From positions 1 to 23,718 of IMG/VR virus record IMGVR_UViG_3300042691_002384: 23,718 nucleotides of DNA; one strand, given 5' to 3'. Position numbers and translations under genes: made by a program. The notes beneath the pieces are model-generated. The model was not told the DNA's origin, ran no database searches, and saw only the letters and a program-made list of their open reading frames with translations. This document shows, in pieces, positions 18,101-23,718 of this stretch (positions are counted from its first letter, which is position 1; the number at the start of each line of letters is the position of its first letter). The stretch is from a virus.

Positions 18101-21100
18101 TGGCATAACTAACCGCACTATTTGTTTGTGATGTATAACCTGTAGCAAAATCCTTACCTAAAGACTCACCAAGTTTAGTTATTGTGGCTTTTAGTTCAGC
18201 CTGACCCTTTTCTGTTTTTAAATCTATGTTGGCAAAATCAAGATTTAGATTAACCTTGCCAGACTCTTCTTGTAGAGCCTTTAGTATAAGATTAATCTGC
18301 TCTTTTGCAAATCCTTTACCCTTTAATTGAACAGCAAGAGAATTAAATATTAGTTGTGCTTCTTCTGTTGTAGCCTCTCTTAAAGAATTAATGTCATTCT
18401 TAAACTGATTCAAGAAATCTTGGTTTTCTCTTAGTTCATCAAGTTTAGTCCTAGTTTCTGTATTTACTACTAATGCAGGACCAGTTCTTTCTAAGGGAGT
18501 TGTTTGTGGTACAACCCCAAAAAAATCACCAAGAGTTTTAAGTTTATCCTTTGTAAGAAGCGCTGCATCTCCTAAACCTTCTATTGATAAACGCTCACGT
18601 TCTCTTGCAGCATTTACCATTTTAACAACTGCAACAGTACCTACAAGTGCTGTAGTTGCTAACCCAATAGGACCTAAGAATCTTGTAACTCCTACTGCTG
18701 CTCTTGCAATACTACCCAAAAATCCACTTCTAGAAGCAATTCCTTTACCATATGTAGCAAATGCCATTGCTTGTTTTGCTGCTGCTGTTCTTGTGGCAAT
18801 AAGCGCTGTAAACTGTGTTTGTGTTAATAGTTGAGTTACAGACATTAATGCAAACATAGCAAGATTTAATTTAGATACAACTCCTGCAAATTCTCCTAAT
18901 TTACCACCACTAAACGAGGCCAAGCCAGAAAGTGATCCTAATGCAAATGTTCCGCTCATTAATCCACGATTAAGTGTAGTCATTCTATCTTGAAAAGACC
19001 TAGAAGCCTTTACCATGTTTTCTGCAGAATCTTTTGTTGCTTGAGAAATAATTGCGGCATTTGCAACCTGAGTCATTGGAACTCCGCCACGAGTTTTTTC
19101 TACTGAGAAGTCTGTTCCTGGTGTTACTGGACCTTGTGTCCGTGCCCCTCTGCTTACACCACGAACTGCTTGTGTCGCAACTTGCTGTCCTGTTCTTGCA
19201 ACATCATCTGCCTGATTCATCATTCCAACAGAAAGGCCACGAGCAATATCTTCACCAATTGGAATTGTTCTCTTGGATGGAGACTGTGTGCCTGCTGCCA
19301 TCTTTGTTTCATTAATTATTGCATCTACGGCTTGTCTTGGTTGAGATCTAAATTCTTGCCTTGTATAACTTCCTGCTGGATTAAATGAACTTGCTGGACG
19401 TAACTTTCCTGGTGTGCTCTGGCTTTCACGTGCAATTGGTATACCACCAGCAAATATATTTCCTCCTGTTTGAGTAAATTCTCCAGAAGCAAGTCCTGCA
19501 CGAATATAGTCTGTATTTCTTACACCTGGCTCTGTTGATCTTGGCTGTACTCTTACCTGACCAACTTGCTGTGAAGCATTATCAAGCGCAGTTGTAACTC
19601 TGCCAAGAGCATCTGACATTCCCTTATATTTGTCAATTACTTCTCTTGTTGCCTGTGCTAAAAGATCATCACTTACTTTTTGATTCTCAGTTCCTTCTGC
19701 AAGAGCGACTGTTCTATCTAAAATTTCCTGTTCAACTGTATCAAGAGCAGCAACTATTTCAGGATCTTGAATATTTTCTCCGCCAGCCTTAACGCTTGAA
19801 AGCATTTTATTTGTTTTTGCTGACCACTGGGTACTAAATTCTTGAATAGAAGCAGTACCTTTTTCAAGCAATATATTTAGTGATTGTGGCAGTTCTGCAA
19901 CAAGGTTAGACACAACCTTAATAAATTGTGGATATTTAGCAGCAAGTTCTTCTAAACCTGCCATCTGTATTCCCTGCATAAACTGTTGTGATCCAGCAGC
20001 GAATGGTTTTGTTAAGTGGGCACGAGCAGTTCCAAGTCTACCCTGCTGGAATCCTGGAATATTTCCTGCAATAATTCCTTGAATTAAAGCACCATACTGT
20101 TTTGTTTTATCTGCTGGAATAACTGATTCTCCAGGTGTGAGCATTGCTGGTACTGTATCTTTATTTCCACTACCTGGAACAACAAATACACCCTTATTAT
20201 ATTTTTTAGGTGTTCTCATCATTGCAGGATTTTGCATTGCAAAGTTTGCACCAGCACGAGCAGCAGCCTGATATGCCAAAACTAGTTGATTTACAGCACC
20301 AGCCTCTGCATTAAATGTTTGTGTTAGTCTTGCATGTGATTGATCAAGAGAGTGTGCAACAGCAGCAGCATTCATTTGTTCTGCTGTTAAATACTGTGTT
20401 TGTTCTCCAAGAATTTGAGATTGTCCAGTTAATCTTAAATATCCCTGTCTTAGTATTAATGCACCCTTAAGAATATTTGCAATACCATTTGCAAGCAATC
20501 CAAATGTCATCAAAGCAACAGGTCCAATTGCTCCAATGGCAACTGTTAATACTACTATTGCTTTTTTAACTCCAGAAGACAGATTGTTAAACTTTTCTAA
20601 TATACCGCCAATAAATTCAACAATTGGTGTAACTGCTTCCAAGAATGACTGACCTACTGGAACAAGTGCTAATCTTAAACTTTCAACTGCAGCCCTAAAC
20701 TTATTCATGCTAGATTCTGCTGTCATACCTAACTCAGATTCAGCGATTGATGCTAGTTCTTCTGCAGAATATCCAGCCAAATCAAGAACACGAGCAGCCT
20801 GTGTTCCTCCAGCAGTTACGTTTTCAAATAGTGTTGACAAACGAGCAAACTGGAATTTACCAAACAACTGCTCAATTGCACGTGCACGAGTTAATGGATC
20901 AAGAGTGTCTAGTGCTTTAGCAAACTCAACTACTGTTGCTCTTAGATTTCCCTGGTTTCCTTCAACAATTTCTTTAATGTTGATTCCCATAGTCTTAAGC
21001 ATGTCTGCTGCTTTTTCAGTTGGATTAATTAATGCAGCAAGTCCAGACTTTAATGCGTTTGCACCTTCAGACGCATTAACACCACCTTGTTTCATAGCAG

Positions 21101-22187
21101 TAAGGAAAAAAGCAAGATCTTTTACATTACCGCCAAGTTGCATAATAACTGGTGCAACTTTTGGAATAGCAGTTGTAATATCGTCAAGAGATACAACAGT
21201 TTGGTTTTCAACTACGTTTAAGAAGTTAATAGATTCAGTTAAATCTTCATTTGATAATCTAAAAGCATTTTGCAAAGATATAGTAGTTTCAAGAGCCTTT
21301 TGTTGTTCAATTTGTCCCAGGACCTGAAGTCTTGTTGCTTCTGTTACCTGTCTTTGTAGATCTGCACCTTGAAAACCTGCGGCTGCTGCATCAGATGCTA
21401 AATTAACAGTATCAGCAACGGCAATACCATATCTAGTAAATACTTCTCCTAAAGCAACAATATCTTGAAATGCCTGCTCTCTTTCTGGTACTGGAGTAAA
21501 CAAGTCTCCATATACTTTTCTAAATTTAATAGCAGCATTTTCCATATCCATAAATACTCTTGAGGCAGTAACTCCAAGAGTGGCCAGTGGAAGTGTAAAG
21601 CCAACCATCAACTGACGGCCAGCCCACTGTGTATTCTTACCAAAGTTTAAAAGGTTTGTAGATCCCTGTCTAACTAACTGATTAAACAAAGCCTGTCTTT
21701 GTGCAGCAAGTTGTAACTGTGTAGACATACTAGACATGTCAAGTTCATTTGGAATAATAGCAATGGCTCGCATTGCTCCAGAGGCGTCACGCCCCATTTT
21801 AATATATTGTGTAGATAGCCTTTTTACATTTTCTTCTGCTACCTTATTTATTGTGTCAAATTCAGATTTAAATAACTTGCCAAATGTTTTTGTAGATGCT
21901 CCAGCAAAGCGAAAGTACTCTCGCATTGAAAATTTATTTTTTTCAAGAGAGTCTGTAAAAGATTCTGCTGTTGTTTTTATTGCTCGTAATTCTGCAGAGA
22001 AAGCACCAATAGCATTTACGCCATTAATGAAATTTCTCTGCAGATCACGTTGGGCTAGTGAAGCAGTCTCACTGCTTTTAGCAATTGAGGTATGAAATTG
22101 TGATATCTGACGCTGTAATGCTTTTAGTTGTGCTAATGCATTAGACGTATCAATATTAACGCCAATATTAGCATTAACGTCAGCCAC
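15126..22187 (-). CDS. Tape measure protein
   Basis: This 2353-residue protein sets tail length and is threaded inside the tail tube. Residues about 195-460 hold the TP901-type tape measure core (VGFTLPLATLGVTASRVFMD; GGVNASEGANALKSGLAALI). Hydrophobic, membrane-like segments lie near 536-575, 1105-1125 and 1170-1192. A PAMLTPGE motif is at about 678 and a second, PAMLSPGE, at about 2276. An SPSK...GEDIARGLSVG motif typical of tape measures is near 966. Residues about 1740-2060 are long coiled coils with 22-residue and then 21-residue repeats, followed by a Gly/Asn/Gln-rich linker at about 2137-2180. No peptidase or transglycosylase motif is seen. The start is GTG behind AGAGGTGA. Size and position just after the chaperones make the call firm. 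Confidence 0.96.
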   Translation of the reverse strand: MADVNANIGVNIDTSNALAQLKALQRQISQFHTSIAKSSETASLAQRDLQRNFINGVNAIGAFSAELRAIKTTAESFTDSLEKNKFSMREYFRFAGASTKTFGKLFKSEFDTINKVAEENVKRLSTQYIKMGRDASGAMRAIAIIPNELDMSSMSTQLQLAAQRQALFNQLVRQGSTNLLNFGKNTQWAGRQLMVGFTLPLATLGVTASRVFMDMENAAIKFRKVYGDLFTPVPEREQAFQDIVALGEVFTRYGIAVADTVNLASDAAAAGFQGADLQRQVTEATRLQVLGQIEQQKALETTISLQNAFRLSNEDLTESINFLNVVENQTVVSLDDITTAIPKVAPVIMQLGGNVKDLAFFLTAMKQGGVNASEGANALKSGLAALINPTEKAADMLKTMGINIKEIVEGNQGNLRATVVEFAKALDTLDPLTRARAIEQLFGKFQFARLSTLFENVTAGGTQAARVLDLAGYSAEELASIAESELGMTAESSMNKFRAAVESLRLALVPVGQSFLEAVTPIVEFIGGILEKFNNLSSGVKKAIVVLTVAIGAIGPVALMTFGLLANGIANILKGALILRQGYLRLTGQSQILGEQTQYLTAEQMNAAAVAHSLDQSHARLTQTFNAEAGAVNQLVLAYQAAARAGANFAMQNPAMMRTPKKYNKGVFVVPGSGNKDTVPAMLTPGESVIPADKTKQYGALIQGIIAGNIPGFQQGRLGTARAHLTKPFAAGSQQFMQGIQMAGLEELAAKYPQFIKVVSNLVAELPQSLNILLEKGTASIQEFSTQWSAKTNKMLSSVKAGGENIQDPEIVAALDTVEQEILDRTVALAEGTENQKVSDDLLAQATREVIDKYKGMSDALGRVTTALDNASQQVGQVRVQPRSTEPGVRNTDYIRAGLASGEFTQTGGNIFAGGIPIARESQSTPGKLRPASSFNPAGSYTRQEFRSQPRQAVDAIINETKMAAGTQSPSKRTIPIGEDIARGLSVGMMNQADDVARTGQQVATQAVRGVSRGARTQGPVTPGTDFSVEKTRGGVPMTQVANAAIISQATKDSAENMVKASRSFQDRMTTLNRGLMSGTFALGSLSGLASFSGGKLGEFAGVVSKLNLAMFALMSVTQLLTQTQFTALIATRTAAAKQAMAFATYGKGIASRSGFLGSIARAAVGVTRFLGPIGLATTALVGTVAVVKMVNAARERERLSIEGLGDAALLTKDKLKTLGDFFGVVPQTTPLERTGPALVVNTETRTKLDELRENQDFLNQFKNDINSLREATTEEAQLIFNSLAVQLKGKGFAKEQINLILKALQEESGKVNLNLDFANIDLKTEKGQAELKATITKLGESLGKDFATGYTSQTNSAVSYATGELVTWTQETLSKDLKKTLSTTSKAIAGVLNGISGQLANGTITAKEFDQSFGAISKTISDMPVPQASLLLQQVFKNLPGDLAKSVAGLKNTSDQLLLVEAAMLGVTTITPAMIAALKIAETSLDGGAQRAATRVRAKIKQDIKDLKEIREIVAKELGTVTGGGDGEKSAYQKAIEELKEQRKQLIQSQEAFSRLQKAGVETGRAFEIASNPILAAAIATTKVGTPEWKALLKLIKEVNTELLSSELLKFFEGRTAELQLKKQFAAIVPLLEKIGLNAEDIKEIFSNPDLARAFIQDLKDGKIDSEQLAKYIKEIPELKKIDIVLGITSDDAKEELRRKADELFGFLERSAQREYKPKIIKAEQEVEAAQAAVDRVQSIIDGYERNIESLQRKTELELSRPIEAFQEQISDLQRTMEMNFERPIEALNEQINSIERQIEISFDRPIAGLQADIEAMQRSIELGFERPIAALQEESSDLANELELMDRAAQQINDKYDAQEQALQKINDINEQISSQQKSQLSIADALSQGDIAAAAQAVQQARADAAQAAQERSSGNIDAARQAEIDALRTRQGLTRIQVEQRQFEISQQVFMLEEQRETVQAQILLKQDQIYALEQARIPLQEQIRVKQDQIYQYQEAQKATQEQIRIIEDQIYLLEEQREANLIQIRDLEDKVYNIKNGINVADSENLVLAQQKLKEAQDALTTIKNELQARLDNIDAQKDAWEAAADAEIAAKIAAGEYNDVITATIGLLAGIEQKWKDIAKAAKDAASAMAAGGAGGNNGGNNGGNNGQNQNQNQQNNNSALQQNNQNILNQIESLQDLRDSTEKGTALNFKLKEQIDELNDKLKFGSSPEVVVDERDRIRQMLGLSPLVGSQPIVGSGGRGDELFMSKGGFIKPKYMSVGGLARGTDKIPAMLSPGEFIMSKYAVNSYGVDKLKAMNNGESSADSVYNYSVNVNVRSGSNPEEIARAVMTQIKQIDSQRIKVQRIS
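15655..15764 (-). repeat. Gly/Asn/Gln low-complexity linker with 12-base repeats in tape measure gene
   Basis: The minus strand encodes GGNN units followed by a QN-rich run. At DNA level the 12-base unit GGTGGAAATAAT occurs twice exactly (15729-15752), with a third degenerate copy at 15753-15764. The protein is probably a flexible hinge between the coiled-coil part and the conserved C-terminal part. Such tandem units can expand or contract by slippage. Confidence 0.8.
16059..16373 (-). repeat. Five tandem 21-residue (63-base) coiled-coil repeats in tape measure protein
   Basis: Five consecutive units start at bases 16373, 16310, 16247, 16184 and 16121, exactly 63 bases apart. Each has a charged start (R or Q), a middle Q-x-QI-like part and a later block resembling KQDQIYxLEEQ. 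Twenty-one residues are three heptads, the repeat of an ordinary left-handed coiled coil. Confidence 0.88.
16641..16904 (-). repeat. Four tandem 22-residue (66-base) repeats in tape measure protein
   Basis: Units begin at bases 16904, 16838, 16772 and 16706, exactly 66 bases apart. Each starts RPI[EA], then a Q/N-E-x-I-like heptad portion, an R near the middle and an E-[LMI]-x-F-[ED] ending, except that the last unit diverges at its end. A partial unit precedes the first. Twenty-two residues equal two hendecads (11-mers), a pattern expected for a nearly straight or slightly right-handed coiled coil. Confidence 0.88.
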
Positions 22188-22209
22188 TTATGTCACCTCT
22201 TTTTAAGTT

Positions 22210-22521
22210 TTAATTGCTTAAATCGTCAGCAGCAGCAAGAGTTGTACCTGATGCAGCCTCTACGATTTTGTAAACGGTTGGCAAATCTAGAACTTCTTCT
22301 AGTTTTGATACATCAGCCAACTCTGGCTTGTATTGCTGCATAGCAATTGCTACACATTCTACAAGAAGAGTCATTGACTTTTCGTTATCATCCGCCACCG
22401 CCGCAACTCCCTCAAACTTCTTCATGAAAGGACGAAGAAGAGAAATTTTTAGAGGGCGGACTGAGATTTTTGTCCCGTCCATAAGCGTGAGTTCTTTAGA
22501 CTCATGCACAGTTGTCGCCAT
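22210..22521 (-). CDS. Short tail assembly chaperone (gpG-like paralogue)
   Basis: This 103-residue protein matches the first about 95 residues of the neighbouring 234-residue chaperone: both begin MAT, then a DGT motif, [VI]xPLKI, LR.FM, a D/E run, EC[VI], a QY.PE stretch and LPT[IV]YKI. In siphoviruses the short chaperone (lambda gpG) binds the tape measure before tube assembly. Here it is a gene of its own directly before the tape measure, with no room downstream for a frameshift extension. A perfect AGGAGG site six bases before ATG and an extended -10 promoter in the gap suggest strong expression. The residues after the domain (AAADDLSN) look like a simple truncation. Confidence 0.85.
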   Translation of the reverse strand: MATTVHESKELTLMDGTKISVRPLKISLLRPFMKKFEGVAAVADDNEKSMTLLVECVAIAMQQYKPELADVSKLEEVLDLPTVYKIVEAASGTTLAAADDLSN

Positions 22522-22526
22522 TATTT

Positions 22527-22540
22527 TCCTCCTATATAGG
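22527..22540 (-). promoter_or_regulatory. Consensus ribosome binding site of short chaperone, overlapping a palindrome
   Basis: The minus strand reads CCTATATAGGAGGA. AGGAGG (22533-22528) is consensus and six bases from the ATG. The ten-base palindrome CCTATATAGG shares its right arm with the binding site. The SSB gene has a very similar arrangement, which could matter for strength or regulation. Confidence 0.6.
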
Positions 22541-22548
22541 TTATGTTA

Positions 22549-22557
22549 ATTATAGCA
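22549..22557 (-). promoter_or_regulatory. Extended -10 promoter for short chaperone and tape measure genes
   Basis: The minus strand reads TGCTATAAT, a perfect extended -10 element, in the 57-base gap between the two chaperone genes, about 28 bases before the short chaperone ATG. A weak -35 candidate (TTTCAA, spacing 18) lies upstream. Extended -10 promoters tolerate a poor -35. Activity is inferred. Confidence 0.6.
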
Positions 22558-22578
22558 TAAAACGTCTATTTTTTGAAA

Positions 22579-23283
22579 TTATGCTTTCATAACAGATGGA
22601 TCTCGCATGTCATCATAATCTAGGCCCATGCCAATTCCAAATCCAACTTTTTTAGCATTTTCTCCTTGTAATGAAAGGATATCATTGCTGTCTTTTGCTT
22701 GGCCTTTACTAAATACCCTGGCCTTCATGTCTTCCCATTCTTTTTGCCCACGTTCTGCTCCTGTAGCCTTGTCTAAATCTACTCCCTGAATAGCAGCAAG
22801 AAACTTTCTTTCTTCATAATCTAACTCTCTTTTACTTTCCAGTGTAGTTAGTAACTCTGGCATCGATAAAGACTTTTCTAATTCTTGATAATCTTTCCAG
22901 ATACCGAGCAAAAACACTTCTGCCTCTAGTTTTGCTAAGTCTAAATCAGACCAACTTTTTCCACTATCTGTTGCCTGTTTTTTAACTGTTTCCTCTGATT
23001 TACTATTAATTTTAATTCCAGCAGCAATATCTAATATTTTATATATTGTTGGCAAATCTACATGGTCTTCAACCTCATTATGTATTTCTGGATAATATTG
23101 TTTCATGCATATTCTTACACATTCAGTTAGTTTTTCTATGGCTTCGTCGTCATCTTGAGACTTATGCACTTCTTCAAATGCAATCATAAAATCTCTAAGG
23201 TGTTTTATTTTTAATGGTACTATTTCTAATTCTGTACCATCAACTAAAAATATATTTGCACTATTATAAACTTCTGTAGCCAT
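22579..23283 (-). CDS. Long tail assembly chaperone (gpGT-like, single unshifted frame)
   Basis: This 234-residue protein has an N-terminal chaperone domain (residues 1-95) shared with the short gene and a C-terminal part (110-234) resembling the T part of frameshifted chaperones (LDLAKLEAEVFLLGIWKDYQ, DYEERKFLAAIQGVDLD, GFGIGMGLDY). In phage lambda the two parts are joined only by programmed frameshifting; here the join is in one continuous frame near residues 95-110. It follows the terminator behind the major tail gene, and only a weak GATAGA-like stretch precedes its ATG, so expression should be low. The MAT...DGT start shared with the paralogue supports the chosen start. Role: linking tape measure to tube subunits during tail assembly. 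Confidence 0.85.
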   Translation of the reverse strand: MATEVYNSANIFLVDGTELEIVPLKIKHLRDFMIAFEEVHKSQDDDEAIEKLTECVRICMKQYYPEIHNEVEDHVDLPTIYKILDIAAGIKINSKSEETVKKQATDSGKSWSDLDLAKLEAEVFLLGIWKDYQELEKSLSMPELLTTLESKRELDYEERKFLAAIQGVDLDKATGAERGQKEWEDMKARVFSKGQAKDSNDILSLQGENAKKVGFGIGMGLDYDDMRDPSVMKA

Positions 23284-23297
23284 TTTATCTATTCTAT

Positions 23298-23328
23298 CAT
23301 AACAACAAAGCCCACCGCTAGGGTGGGC
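23298..23328 (-). terminator. Rho-independent terminator after the major tail gene
   Basis: On the minus strand GCCCACC, loop CTAGC and GGTGGGC form a perfect seven-base-pair G/C-rich stem, followed by TTTGTTGTT. It sits in the 70-base gap between the major tail protein and the long chaperone. It should reduce read-through so that tube protein is made in excess of chaperones and tape measure. Confidence 0.85.
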
Positions 23329-23335
23329 CTGTCGT

Positions 23336-23353
23336 TAATCTAATACTAGATTA
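23336..23353 (-). other. A/T-rich perfect hairpin immediately after the major tail stop
   Basis: TAATCTA and TAGATTA form a perfect seven-base inverted repeat with a four-base loop, starting at the base after the stop codon. The first triplet of the repeat gives a second in-frame TAA. It precedes the G/C-rich terminator. It could protect the message 3' end or bind protein; A/T pairs make it weak as a terminator alone. Confidence 0.55.
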
Positions 23354-23718
23354 TTAAGATGCTGGTGCCCAGGTACGATCTACGATCTTACCATAGGAAG
23401 CCGAAGTATCTTCAGGAAGAAGACGGAAAGAAACCTCAAACATTGATGGTTCATCACGCTTTGCAGATACTGTTACGTTCTCAATTGAGAGCGCACGGTA
23501 TGCAGCGTAAACACGCTCAACATATGCGGAGTCTTCGCAATCTCCAGTTCCAGGACCTACAGCAACAATACCACGCTCAACTGGACACTCACCAATGTCT
23601 CCTGCGGAGAGATTTAGTGTTTGTCCTGCTGAAGTAGATTTTGTTCCTGATAGTTCAGAATCGCTGTAAGCAAGAGCCAAGAGAAGGTTCTCAAGGGTAG
23701 CCTCAGCAAAAGCAGTTG
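23354..23718 (-). CDS. Major tail (tube) protein, C-terminal part; start beyond the window
   Basis: About 121 residues are visible and the frame stays open to the right edge, so the gene is cut at its 5' end. A TTG at 23680 is not believed to be the start, because the frame continues upstream with a good helix (AFAEATLENLLLALAYSDSE). The rest is beta-rich, with ALSIENVTVSAKRDE and FEVSFRLLPED ending in DRTWAPAS. This style and the place directly upstream of the two chaperones and tape measure fit the tube protein of a siphovirus. The stop is followed by a second TAA, a hairpin and a terminator, as often seen after highly expressed structural genes. A different structural protein is possible but less likely. 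Confidence 0.78.
   Translation of the reverse strand, partial: TAFAEATLENLLLALAYSDSELSGTKSTSAGQTLNLSAGDIGECPVERGIVAVGPGTGDCEDSAYVERVYAAYRALSIENVTVSAKRDEPSMFEVSFRLLPEDTSASYGKIVDRTWAPAS

Noticed and set aside
20707-21327. 206-codon open frame on the plus strand
   Set aside because: It lies antisense inside the conserved tape-measure core, has no ribosome binding site and its protein is a low-complexity S/A/F mixture, as expected for a shadow frame.
15126-22187. Search for a peptidase or transglycosylase domain in the tape measure protein
   Set aside because: No catalytic motif of NlpC/P60, M23 or lytic transglycosylase type could be seen.
22970-22990. Run of six A residues (GTTAAAAAACAG on the minus strand) in the long chaperone gene as a frameshift site
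   Set aside because: It does not fit the X-XXY-YYZ rule in the reading frame, and shifting either way meets a stop within a few codons. At most it would give a truncated product of about 107 residues.
23678-23680. TTG as the start of the major tail gene
   Set aside because: The frame is open and protein-like up to the right edge of the window, so the true start lies outside.
1-23718. tRNA genes, CRISPR arrays, insertion sequences, integrase or attachment sites
   Set aside because: None could be recognised; nearly every base belongs to a minus-strand gene.

Overview
The window looks like part of the genome of a tailed double-stranded DNA phage of the long-tailed, non-contractile (siphovirus) type. 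It is visibly A+T-rich (mid-to-high 30s % G+C by eye). It is packed with 17 genes, all read right to left on the minus strand. The tail proteins and the DnaE/DnaB/DnaG set resemble those of phages of Actinobacteria. The low G+C suggests an uncultured, perhaps aquatic, actinobacterial host. That host call is an inference from gene style, not something the sequence proves.

In transcription order (high to low coordinates) the first half is the tail module. It begins with the C-terminal part of the major tail (tube) protein, cut by the right edge, then a rho-independent terminator. Two related tail assembly chaperones follow: a long 234-residue form and a short 103-residue form with its own extended -10 promoter. 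Next come a 2353-residue tape measure protein with three internal repeat blocks, a distal-tail-like protein, a 1439-residue tail hub or tip protein, and four smaller tail-tip or fibre proteins.

A short switch region follows: a 63-residue zinc-ribbon protein overlapping a 181-residue helix-turn-helix protein, and a 71-residue protein of unknown function. The replication module comes next: a 102-residue unknown overlapping the DnaB-type helicase, a DnaG-type primase, a zinc-containing single-stranded DNA-binding protein with a T4 gp32-like ligand pattern, and a bacterial-type DNA polymerase III alpha subunit (DnaE) that runs off the left edge. No lysis genes, integrase, tRNA, CRISPR array or insertion sequence were seen. 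No stretch of more than about 75 bases lies outside a gene.

The most interesting points are three. (1) The usual frameshifted chaperone gene (gpG/gpGT) appears replaced by two separate paralogous genes, with a terminator, promoter and ribosome binding sites arranged to favour the short form. (2) The replisome mixes a bacterial DnaE with an apparently intact PHP proofreading site and a gp32-like SSB. (3) The tape measure protein carries two different coiled-coil repeat families, of 22 and 21 residues, side by side.
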